Shown here: piece by piece, positions 34,620 to 44,200 of the stretch
Position numbering within the stretch: the stretch's first letter is position 1
How the letters are laid out: each line of letters begins with the position of its first letter
From: Listeria goaensis
Lineage (GTDB): Bacteria; Bacillota; Bacilli; Lactobacillales; Listeriaceae
Direction of reading: 5' to 3'
Length of the DNA stretch: 64,000 nt
NCBI RefSeq assembly: GCF_900186125.1
Contig: NZ_FYBQ01000003.1
Span: 186,001-250,000, forward strand
Made by a program: the position numbers and the translations under genes
Notes under the pieces: model-generated
The model's database searches: none
Told to the model about the DNA's origin: nothing
The model's input: the letters and a program-made list of their open reading frames with translations, nothing else

Positions 34620-35627
34620 TTATACATTTTCAAACATAACCGCAAGTTCACCATCAAACAAAAGAATAACGGCTTTCCCGCCTTCTTCTAAATTAAAATC
34701 CAAAAACGATTTATATGAAAACAATTTTTTCAAAAAAGAATTCGTTTGATTTTTCCTTACTTTAACATCCGGATTATTCCCATAAAAAAGATAAACCCGC
34801 TCTAAAAAGCTTTCTTTATGCAGCTGATTAATTGTTGCTTCACGCCTTTCAGCCGCTATAGGTTCCGAAAGTAACATTCTATTATCCAAATGATAATCAA
34901 TTCCCAACTCATCCAATGTGTCATCGTACGAACTAGCAATCGCAATCATTTGAAGATTATCGCCTGCAAACAATTGGGAAAGCGCATCATCATTTCCTGC
35001 ATTGGGGCTATTTAAAAGCCGCGCAGAAATACGAAATTTTTCAACCGGCAAATTAAACTCTTTTAAAAATGCCGGCGGGACTAAAATGCCGCCTAAATTA
35101 GTTTCCTTATAGTCCATAAACGGAACGATTTTATCATCTAAACGTTGTTCGATTAGCTGAATAAAGTTTTCGCAGTCCTGTTCATTTTGGGCGGACACAT
35201 AAAGTGTTGGCTCATTTTCAAGTAACGTTAGCCCAACTGAATGGCCGTTTAAATATCGGCCAATGTCCCATCCTCCTTTTTTCCCAAATTGCTCTAAACG
35301 AAATTCACATGGGTTACCTAAAAATAGTGTCATATATTTACAAAAGCCGTAAACGCAATACTCTTCAAGGATTTTAACCACATGAAAAGGGCTTGGCGAG
35401 TGTAAATAAACTTCTGCCATATGCACTTTAAAAGGAATATTTTCCTCTCGCAAAAATTGTTTCACACTTCTTTTCTCTGGAAAAATTATGGTTGCCGCGT
35501 CACTGGCAACGATTTTTTGCATATCACTAAAAACGTCCTGACCATATTCCCAGTCTTCAAACGAAATATCTCCTACGAAACCTTGATTTTGAATTGGTTG
35601 GTATTCCAAAAACTCCTCTTTATTCAT
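34620..35627 (-). CDS. Hypothetical cytoplasmic protein
   Basis: A 335-residue protein, no signal peptide or membrane segment. It is acidic and rich in aromatic residues, with no family I recognise. Its start overlaps the end of the upstream gene by 8 bases, and a terminator follows, so the two form a closed two-gene unit between the adhesin and RHS loci. Proteins of this kind near RHS loci can be immunity or accessory factors, but nothing in the sequence proves it. Confidence 0.65.
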   Translation of the reverse strand: MNKEEFLEYQPIQNQGFVGDISFEDWEYGQDVFSDMQKIVASDAATIIFPEKRSVKQFLREENIPFKVHMAEVYLHSPSPFHVVKILEEYCVYGFCKYMTLFLGNPCEFRLEQFGKKGGWDIGRYLNGHSVGLTLLENEPTLYVSAQNEQDCENFIQLIEQRLDDKIVPFMDYKETNLGGILVPPAFLKEFNLPVEKFRISARLLNSPNAGNDDALSQLFAGDNLQMIAIASSYDDTLDELGIDYHLDNRMLLSEPIAAERREATINQLHKESFLERVYLFYGNNPDVKVRKNQTNSFLKKLFSYKSFLDFNLEEGGKAVILLFDGELAVMFENV

Positions 35628-36102
35628 CTTCTTCCTCCACTAAAAAGCCGTTTTTCATCAATTTTCCGATAACATAATTCTTCGATTGCCCAAATGAAAT
35701 GGCTGCCTTTAGGCAAGTTCCATCATTTTTTAAAAGTAGTAAGTGCTTGTCGTAGTTTGAAAAAATTTGCGTCTTCCAATTTGTTCGGAAAATAATTTTG
35801 TTGATTTCAGATTGCTTCAACTGAAAACTTTTCCGTTCGCTAAGTAAAGCTTTCATTCCTTTTTTTACTAAAACAGCATCCACATGAGCCTCTCGTTTTT
35901 CCTGTCGCCTTCTAGCTATTTTGTACGGAATATAGAATAAAATGGCGCCAAAAAGCCCTGCCTGGTCAAGCAAATTTTCATGATGAAACTGCCCGCCTAG
36001 TTTTACAAAAACAAGTGTATTTTCGTAAAAATAAACCCGGTAATACTCATCAGCTGTAAAAACATGTGCAAATGACAAATGAATGTGCGGATATTTTTTC
36101 AT
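35620..36102 (-). CDS. Hypothetical protein, possible PH-like fold
   Basis: A 160-residue protein with a central hydrophobic stretch (LFGAILFYIPYKIARRRQEKRE) that may be a monotopic anchor, followed by KSFQLKQSEINKI and repeated short strands like bacterial PH/GRAM-type domains. No catalytic motif. Co-transcribed with the 335-residue gene. Confidence 0.6.
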   Translation of the reverse strand: MKKYPHIHLSFAHVFTADEYYRVYFYENTLVFVKLGGQFHHENLLDQAGLFGAILFYIPYKIARRRQEKREAHVDAVLVKKGMKALLSERKSFQLKQSEINKIIFRTNWKTQIFSNYDKHLLLLKNDGTCLKAAISFGQSKNYVIGKLMKNGFLVEEEDE

Positions 36103-36263
36103 AACTTCTCCTTTTTAATTGTTAATCTGAAGTTTTAGATACATGGGATAACAAGTGCATCTAAAACTTTGAGTAAAAGTACGCATAATGGACTACAACT
36201 TTTAAATTAGAATCTACTTTTTCTTGTCTGAAAAAGATAGCTACGTTCATTAGATATAGTTAC

Positions 36264-36298
36264 TCGTATTAGCTTCTAAGCTGGGCATTATTTATCCA
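36264..36298. repeat. Imperfect direct repeat, copy 1
   Basis: About 35 bases (TTAGCTTCTAAGCTGGGCAT and flanks) recur at 37605-37639 in the same orientation with about five differences. The two copies bracket the orphan RHS cassette at their downstream sides, so they look like a remnant of duplication or recombination at this locus. Confidence 0.6.
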
Positions 36299-36480
36299 AC
36301 CGATCCCATAACTTCAATTTCCCTGCAATAAAATCTAATGGATTGAGATTCATAGTCCTCAACATAATAGTTAATATTTTCTAGTATATCTAACCCCATA
36401 CTTCCCGGTTGCTTTACTGGGATACTTTCTTTTAATAGAAAATCTCCTTTTTTGTCAATTACTACTAAACCAAGTTTCAC
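36292..36480 (-). CDS. Small hypothetical protein downstream of orphan RHS cassette
   Basis: A 62-residue ORF with a GTG start behind GGGGGA. It looks like an incomplete protein: it begins MKLGLVVIDKKGDFLL and ends within the repeated sequence. It might be a truncated immunity gene left from an earlier toxin cassette. No family recognised; coding status uncertain. Confidence 0.4.
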   Translation of the reverse strand: MKLGLVVIDKKGDFLLKESIPVKQPGSMGLDILENINYYVEDYESQSIRFYCREIEVMGSVG

Positions 36481-36634
36481 AGCTTGCGTCCCCCATCAAC
36501 TTGAGTATAGGCTTTTTTTATATTCTATTCATGATTCCAAAAAGAAAAACTGTATAAATAAAAAAACTAGGATTTATTATTTACACTCAAATAATTTTTA
36601 AGAATCTGTTCCTACTGAATGATTTCGTCCAAAT

Positions 36635-36844
36635 TTAAAAATAATCAATCAAATTATCTATTTGCTTTCCATACTTAGTTGCCTCATCATTTTCGTCTAA
36701 ACCATACTTGATAAAATACTCTAAAAGGATTTCTTTTATTTGTTCTTTTTCCTTTTCATTTAACCTCTCAATCTCTCCCCACTTCAATCTCACATGATAC
36801 TCAGATAGAATTAAATCTAACAATTCTCGGTCTTCTATTTTCAT
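36635..36844 (-). CDS. Candidate immunity protein of the orphan RHS toxin
   Basis: A 69-residue, highly acidic, helical protein starting 1 base after the stop of the toxin tip gene. Size, charge opposite to the very basic toxin, and position are what is expected of an immunity protein binding its cognate RHS C-terminal toxin. No Pfam-type family recognised. Its ribosome site (GGAAGG) lies within the toxin coding sequence. Confidence 0.6.
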   Translation of the reverse strand: MKIEDRELLDLILSEYHVRLKWGEIERLNEKEKEQIKEILLEYFIKYGLDENDEATKYGKQIDNLIDYF

Positions 36845-36845
36845 A

Positions 36846-37265
36846 TTATTTTTTCGCCTTCCTTAACCTTGTATTTCCCTTTCCCTTTCCATATGTTGTT
36901 ATTATCTTTCCTCGTTTGCTAACCACTACTGTACTTTTCTTGCCACTTAACTTATATGCCATCCCTTTCCCCCCTCGCCTTACAGAAGTTTTTTTAGGAT
37001 ATTTAATAGTATGCAAAATAGCAGAGGGTTTTACCCCTCTATTGTTTCTAGAAATAGCTTGGTTTATCCCATGTTTAGTATATCCAGTGACTCGTTTGGT
37101 TAACGGCTTATTTATTTTCCCAACATATTTAGTAGCTGTAATAGCTTTCTTAGCTAGCTTAAACTTACCACCACCAAGCGCACCTTTTCCACCCGCAATT
37201 AATGCTTTTTTCCAACTCTTCGTTTTTTTATAAGCTTTATAGCCATCATAAGCGGCAAAACCCAA
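36846..37265 (-). CDS. Orphan RHS C-terminal toxin domain
   Basis: A 139-residue very basic module that follows a decayed RHS core. The N-terminal part is a Gly/Lys-rich linker (about 1-55). The C-terminal part (about 60-139) has GYTKHGINQAISRNNRGVK, then AYKLSGKKSTVVV and GKIITTYG, a pattern (Lys/His, Arg, Thr) resembling the BECR-fold ribonuclease toxins of polymorphic toxin systems; that assignment is by eye. It is read from a TTG without a clear ribosome site because a frameshift separates it from DPDGHW of the RHS core, so it is probably silent unless recombined onto the full-length gene. Confidence 0.6.
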   Translation of the reverse strand: MGFAAYDGYKAYKKTKSWKKALIAGGKGALGGGKFKLAKKAITATKYVGKINKPLTKRVTGYTKHGINQAISRNNRGVKPSAILHTIKYPKKTSVRRGGKGMAYKLSGKKSTVVVSKRGKIITTYGKGKGNTRLRKAKK

Positions 37266-37500
37266 TGTCCATCAGGGTCAACATGCATTACGGGATTATT
37301 TTGACCATAATCGTACCCATTCATCTTCTGTGGGGCGTCTTCGTCGCCTTGGTCTGGATCATAGTAGCGTGCCATCAAGTAATACTGTTTGATTTCTTTG
37401 TCATACGTGTAACCTGCATATAGTTATGGATTGGCTTCAGTTGTTCCTGCTGTGTTTTTAAGAACAACGCCCCATGCATTGTAGTGATGTTACAACGTTT
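37258..37500 (-). pseudogene. Decayed RHS core fragment
   Basis: The minus-strand sequence matches about 300 bases of the full wapA gene (near 38650-38960), covering the region that encodes AYDAWGVVL, YLMARYY and MNGYNY..NNPV..DPDGH. It has frame breaks, a deletion of about 70 bases at a CATGCAT repeat, and missing codons. It encodes no intact protein but keeps the conserved junction to a toxin tip. Confidence 0.75.
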
Positions 37501-37540
37501 TTCCGTTCCTTATCATTACAAAAATATAGCTATTTCAAAA

Positions 37541-37573
37541 AACAAGCACCTATACAATGTCGTACAGGTGCTT
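37541..37573 (-). terminator. Terminator downstream of the wapA immunity genes
   Basis: A stem AAGCACCTGTAC/GTATAGGTGCTT (11 of 12 paired) followed on the minus strand by GTTTTTTG. It separates the wapA transcript from the orphan cassette. Confidence 0.75.
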
Positions 37574-37604
37574 ATCTAAACCTAAATACCTTATCTAGGA
37601 TACT

Positions 37605-37639
37605 AGCATCCTCATTAGCTTCTAAACTAAGCATTATTT
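37605..37639. repeat. Imperfect direct repeat, copy 2
   Basis: Partner of the copy at 36264-36298. It lies between the second small membrane protein gene and the terminator, in the 3' untranslated part of the wapA operon. Confidence 0.6.
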
Positions 37640-37734
37640 ATTCAACTGCCTTAATACCCCTGTTTGTGCGCTCTCTTCTGCTAATGGAATTATAAACAAA
37701 TTGTTTGATACAACTTTATTAAAGGAGCACTGCT

Positions 37735-37920
37735 TCAATTCCTCTCTCCAAGGAGGCCTACATATATCGAGAGAAATATATAAACTCCAAAAGAAGCTAA
37801 ACATAGTAGAAAAGCAAATATTTTAGCCACTTTTTGATTCTTAATAAATTTATTTTTTTGTATTGAGTACAGTAATGAAATTACTATCAGGTTTGCAATT
37901 GCAACTATAGAAATAAGCAC
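37735..37920 (-). CDS. Small membrane protein downstream of wapA (second)
   Basis: A 61-residue protein with two hydrophobic helices (about 2-19 and 33-54) joined by a basic loop KNKFIKNQK. GTG start with a strong AGGAGG ribosome site. It follows the 89-residue membrane protein by 15 bases. Both may be part of the immunity function against the WapA tip. Confidence 0.6.
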   Translation of the reverse strand: MLISIVAIANLIVISLLYSIQKNKFIKNQKVAKIFAFLLCLASFGVYIFLSIYVGLLGERN

Positions 37921-37935
37921 TATTATTTTAACCTC

Positions 37936-38205
37936 CTAATATAATAAATATGATACTAACAATGTAATAATAAAAGCAAGGCTGCTATATATACTTATAA
38001 AATTCACTGCCTTTTTTCTTGGTTCCTCGGCATCTTTGTTTGCAATCTCATTGAAAATAATAATTATCCATAGTGTCTCAAGCCCTACAAATACTGTAAT
38101 AATAGTATCTGTAATAACATTTAAGAAAAAGAAATTTATTACTATGCAAATAAAGATAAGAACTGATACTGTCAAAACAACACTTCTTTTCTTTAACCAA
38201 GTCAA
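37936..38205 (-). CDS. Candidate membrane immunity protein of WapA
   Basis: An 89-residue protein with three membrane helices (about 10-32, 34-52, 65-88). The TTG at 38205 is preferred because of GGGAGG eight bases upstream; a longer frame begins inside wapA. It follows wapA by 34 bases, the usual place of the immunity gene in RHS systems. A membrane immunity protein suggests that the toxin acts at the membrane. No family recognised. Confidence 0.6.
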   Translation of the reverse strand: MTWLKKRSVVLTVSVLIFICIVINFFFLNVITDTIITVFVGLETLWIIIIFNEIANKDAEEPRKKAVNFISIYSSLAFIITLLVSYLLY

Positions 38206-38239
38206 TAAAACTACCTCCCTTTTATCTTGCTTTATTTTT

Positions 38240-41200
38240 TTAGCGTCTTGATATTGCATTTGAAGATCGGAATAATTTAGCTTTCAAAGTATTTTTCCTA
38301 GCTTTTTTTATATTTACAGCTCTCTTACCAGGGGTTTTACTTAGATGCTTTCTAGGGTTTCCTTTTAGTCTTGACCAGTTCTTTTTTGCAGTACTTGCAA
38401 TTTTTTCAAACCCTTTATTTTTATAGATTTTGCTGCCTATTCGCATTTTTGAACCCACGCCAAACACTCGTCCTACACCAGTCCACATTAATCCTGATCC
38501 GGCTCCTTTTAACGCTGCCCATCCTGCTCCTTTCCAAGTTGATTTTCTACCCCTAATCTTATTCCCTATATAGTATTTTGCAACACCAAATACTGCCCCA
38601 ATACCTGCTGCTGCAACATACTGCCAGAAATGTCCATCAGGATCGATTTTATTTACTGGGTTATTTCCCACATAATTATACCCATTCATCGTCTGTGGGT
38701 CGTCTTCGTCGCCTGGGTCTGGGTCGTAGGCGGTGAACACACCTTGTTCTGGCTCATAGTAGCGTGCCATTAAATAATATTGTTCGATTTCTTTGTCATA
38801 CGTATAACCTGCATATAGATATGGATTGGCTTTTGTCTCGGTTGTTGTGGTTGTGTTTTTAAGAACAACGCCCCATGCATCGTAGGCGTATTCCGCGACC
38901 ACTTTGCCGTTTTCATCGGTCATGGCAATGACGTCACCATGTGCATTGTAGTGATAGTACAGTGTTTTGCCATTCATTTTCATGGCTAGGCGGATATTGC
39001 TGTCGGAATAGACATATTGGCGGAGCACTTTTCCTGCGCTATCCGTTTCATACAGCACATCGATGCTGTCACCATCATAATGATAATTGGTTGTCACACC
39101 GTCCACTGTTTTGGAAAGACGGCGGTTGTCATCATCATAAGTATAACGGACAAATGGACTATTTTCATCTTTTTTTGTAATGCTGATTAAACGGTCGCCT
39201 GTGTCCCACGTATAATTGAATTTTCCGTCACTCGTTCGGTTGCCATTCGTATCATAAGTCAGTCTATCGCCACCAAATTGCACAAGCTGGTTGCCGTCAT
39301 TGAACGTGGCGGCAGTGGTCTTCGATTCTGAACCAGTTATTTGAACTTGCGTGCGGTTTCCAAAACCATCATACGTGTAGGATTTGACGGTGCCGTCTGG
39401 CAAGCTTTCTTTCGTCAATTGATTAACAGCATCGTATTCATAGGTAGTTTTTCCACTTTTTTTGTTGTCGATACTTGTACGGTTGCTTGCTGCATCGTAC
39501 GTATAGCTCTCGTCTAAAATGAGGTCGCCTTCTGCATCGCCAATTGCCACATTCGTTACTTTTTGGGTGCTATCATACACATAGTTTGCGGCTGTGCCGT
39601 TACCTGCTGTGTATAAGCCAATGTTGCCGAACTCATCGAACTCAAAATAGGCGTTTTTACTGCCGTCGTTCACGCGGGTGTTTTGGTCTAAATCGTTGTA
39701 CGTGTAGCTTGTTTTGGCGGTATAGTCGCCGTGGCTAATGGAAACGTCGGCCACTTTGTCGGTTTTGCCTTTGTTGTCTTGTGTTGGCTTGTCTTTGTAG
39801 GAATAGCTGATCTGACCGCCGCGTTCGGCCACTTTTGTGATACGGTCTGCGTCGTCGTATGTTTTGTCCGTCACGATACCATTAATTTCGTCGGTGACTT
39901 TTGTTTGGTTGCCGTTTGGATCGTACTGGAATTTAAACGCTGGTTCGTTGTTCCACTTGATGCCGCTCGTGCGGTCCGCTGAATCGTACGTACTTTCGGT
40001 TACGCGCCCATTTGGCATGATAGCCTTTGTCTCATTGCCGCTTGCATCATATTCGTACTGAATTGTCCGCCCAAGTGCATCGGTGAACGCTGTAATCTTG
40101 TTGTCTACGTCGTAGGCATAACTATTCTTTTGCGTTTTCCCAGAAGCGGTAACATTTTTCTCTGTGGTGTTGCCGTTGTCGTCATATTTGTACGCGACTG
40201 ATGTGCCGTTTGCGAGTGTTGTGTTCGTTAGAGCGTTGTCGGCATCGTAGGTGAGCGTTTTTTTGTTGCCTTTTTCGTCCGTTTCTGAAGTTTTGTTGCC
40301 GTATGCATCATAGGTACAGCTAATTTTACGGCCTTCTTCGTCGTAACTTGCCGTCACGTAGTTGCCTGATGCATCATACTCTTCGCGTGTTAGCACTTCG
40401 CCTTCTATGACGCGAACATCGTCAAACCAAGCTTTTCCGGTTAAGCCATTACGGAATAATGTGTAGATTTTAATGGATTGAATTGGTTTTGCAGGTTTTA
40501 TAACTACAGCGCTTCGGTTCCAGTCGTTTGTACCGAGCGGGAATTGCCCTTGTACATAGGAAGCCGTTCCATCTTGATAATAAATCGTCCCACAAATGGA
40601 ATAATCATTGGACATCACTGTAGTTGCGCCGTTTACTTTGGCATTTTCTGACTTAGATAATGCGGTTAACGTGAGTGCCTTTGCTTCTTTTTGATTAATA
40701 GCGACATCTTGAAGCATGTGTGTATGCGCTTCGCTCGTCGCCTTCCGTTCAAAATAAACCGCGCTGTCGCCACTAAAGCTTTCATTATCAACCACTTTAG
40801 CTTGGGATAAAGCTGTATTTCCCGTACGAGCCCATCCTGCTGGAAGCGTACCATTATGGTCTTCAAAACTGTTGTTTACGACTGGATTGTAGCTAGATGC
40901 TACGCTACCTTTTTCGAGTTGAACATTATCATACCAAATCGTGCCTTTTCCTTTATTTGGTGCAGCTTGCTCGTTGTCTAGGTAAAGCAACACTTGACGC
41001 GTATTTTTTGATGTTTTAAATGTCAGTTGGCGTTTTACCCAGCCGCTATTATTTTTAATCGAAGTTGGACGATTCGACTGCCAGACACTTCCATCCGTTA
41101 CATCTTTCGCATTCGCATCTTGTAATCTAGCAATCAAAAGACCATCCGCGTTTGTCATTCCCGATGTTTTAGTCCATGCACTAAATGTATACGTTGTTTC

Positions 41201-44200
41201 TGGATCCACATCAACGCGCTGTGTTGCCGCCGAATAGCCTTTATCCGTTGTAAGCGCCTCGCTAGTCACCTTCACTGAACCACTGCCACCAAGCGCACCA
41301 GGTGCCATTTGCGTGTTATCAAATGTAATGCCACCCTTTGCATTCGATTGTATGAGTGTCCAGTTCGAAAGACTCGTTCCTTTTTCAAACCCACTATTTT
41401 GAACTAAATTTCCGCCAGAAGAGAGCTCTCCGCTACCGCGAATCGGATTTCCATATGCATCGTATTGAGTAACAGAAGAGACTTGTGCTTCCGTCGCCAA
41501 TGTTTCCGACACCGCATCCGCTCCGTCATACGCCACCGTCGTCTTACGGCCTTCCGTATCCGTTGCACTCGTCACATCATTGTTATCATTATACGTATAA
41601 GATTCCGTACCATAAGCATCCGTCATCTGCGTCACATTTCCATCTGCATCATACGTATACGTTTCTTCCTGCCCTTTTGGATTTACTTCTTTTGTTAAAT
41701 TATTTGATTCATACGTGTAGGTTGTTGTCAGCTTCAATCCATCCGCATCCACAATTTCCTTTTTCGGATTTCCTGCATCGTTATACTCATAAATCGTTTT
41801 TTTCTTTTTCTCATTTGTTAAAGTCGTTTGATGTTTTTCCTTATCATAAGAAAGCGTCGTCTTTTTCCCGACCGGATCCGTAATCTCCGTCAGCTTTTCA
41901 TCCTCATAAACAAATGTCGTTTCATAAGGTTTAGCATCCGTATGTTTCGGATCATAAATCGCCGTTAGCAACCCATCTTTATAGCCGTATCGGTAGACTT
42001 TACCACGCGCCGTAGAGGAACTTACAAGCTCCTGATTCCCATTATACGTATAACTAATCGTCCGCCCCAAAGGACCAACAAGTTTCGTCACTAAATCGCC
42101 GTCATAAGTGAGCGTCACCGTCCGACCAGACGCATCACGTAAACTCGTAAGCTTGCCATCTGCATACACATATGTCAGCTGATTCCCTTTCGTATCTTTC
42201 TCAGAAACTAAACGACCATCTGGAAGAAAACGTGTTTCAGATTTATCTTCTTCCACTTTCAAAAAGCCGTCCGCCGTTTTAGAAACTTCCGAATAAATAC
42301 CAGATGGCGCCGTATAAGAATCCCCTTTTTTAGTAAAACGATGGATTTTCTTGTCCGATTCAACCCAAATAATATCGCCATTCGCTTCTTCTACAAGTTT
42401 TTCCTCTAACGTACTTGTCCAGCCTTTCCCAAAAATCCCAATTGCCTCGTCTTGACTATTAAACGTTCGGTCCACATTAATGCTTGGTCCGCGTCCTGCG
42501 AGTTCGAAATCCGTTTCATGGAACAAGAAATTCCCATTTGTCGCATTAACTTCCCCGCCGCGTACAGGTACGCTCGTCCAGTAATCCGCCATACCAAGCT
42601 GTTTATTCACAGCCTCTGGAATGACTGGCGTAGCAGGATCAGATTGCGCACTTTCCGCATTGTTGCCCGCCTTTTGATAAGCAATTACGCGGAACCAATA
42701 ATTTTTCCGTTTCCCGTAAATGCCGCCTGTATTTCGGTAGACTGGCGAAGGGTCTCTTGCAAGTTCTGCACCACTTCCGTCTTTATGAAGTGCAAACTTG
42801 CCATCTGCAATTTCTGCGTTTGTCGGCCAAATCCCTTTATTTTGCGTTGTCCATTTTGTCGCCGTGCCTACATCATATTGTTCGTACGTTTTTCCGTTGT
42901 AGGCAAGGACTTTATATCCATCCGCCATCGGGCTTGGCTCCCAATTTAACTCGACATACCCCGTTTCCTTATGTGCCAAATTGGAATAAGCTTTCGCAAC
43001 AGGCGCTTTTGGCTTTTCAATCGGCATGTAGGCAAAAACCAAATCGGAGTTTGGGCTTTCACCGCCTGGATAAACTGCCTGCACACGGAATAAATAGCGC
43101 GTTAAATTGCGTAGTCCAAAGCCACTTCCTGCTAAATAGCCGTTCTCATATAATTCCCGCGGATCAAGAGCAAATTCGGTTCCTTTCCCATCATGGTGAA
43201 AATAAAATTCACCGTCTGCAATTTCGGCAGCGGTCGGGAAAATTTTCTTACCTTTTGTGCTCCAAGTTGTTGCCGAACTCCCAGTGTTAAAATATTCATA
43301 GTTATAACCATTAGAAATAACAATATTGTAACTTGTCGCACCCGGAACTGCCTTCCAAGATAAATCCATGTAACCTGTACCCGTGCCAACCCCGTTCGAA
43401 TATGTCTTTACAGTTGGTTTCTCGGGCTGGGCATAGGTATACGTCACTTCCAAGTAAGGATAGTTTGTATTATTTTCACTTGCAACTATTTTCTTCCAGT
43501 AATTTTGGTCAATATTTGTCCCTAGGCGAAAACCGTAATTTGGTCGTACTCCACTTGCCCATGCTTGAACCGTACTCGTCACATCTAAGCTCGCCCATTG
43601 TCCACGACCAACATCTACGCTCCCTAGGCGTGTTCCACTTGGTTGGTTTGCCCATGTAACTTGCCACGGAGACCAGTTAGCATTGGCTTCATAATACCAA
43701 ATATCATTTTTTAAAGTCGGCGACATGTGCCAAATATTATAAAGCTTTAAAGTGGCTTTTGAAATGGATGCTTTGTTTAATGTAGAAGTATCCATTTTTA
43801 AGAAAGCAGCGTTATTTCCTGTTGAATTATCCCACTTCCCGAGTTTCAGTGTATAGGCATTCTGACCAGAATCCCATAGTTTACTCCCAATGTTATTTTC
43901 TGTTGTGCTTGCAGAATTAATATTCGCATTATAAATATCATCAATTCGAACAGAAGGATCAATATAAACAGGATATACCCGCTCTGGATCATTAAGCCAT
44001 TCTGTATCTACCTTCAATTGCAATTCATAAACCGTTTTCGTAAGTGGCTTTAATTCGAAATGTGCCGCTTCTGATGTAACAGCTTCACCCGATTCCTCGC
44101 CAATATTCGAATCTGCCATAACTGGTTTCGGTAATGTATAAATGGTGTCGCCTGTTTTATTTTCAAAGACGATATCGCCATTTTCCGCTTGCTTGACATG

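Noticed and set aside
37474-37695. 73-codon plus-strand frame between wapA and the orphan cassette
   Set aside because: It overlaps the terminator and direct repeat of the minus-strand operon and has no ribosome site.
42452-43290. Long plus-strand reading frames opposite wapA
   Set aside because: They are antisense to a well-supported RHS protein, show no ribosome sites and have implausible composition; mirror frames of a repetitive gene.
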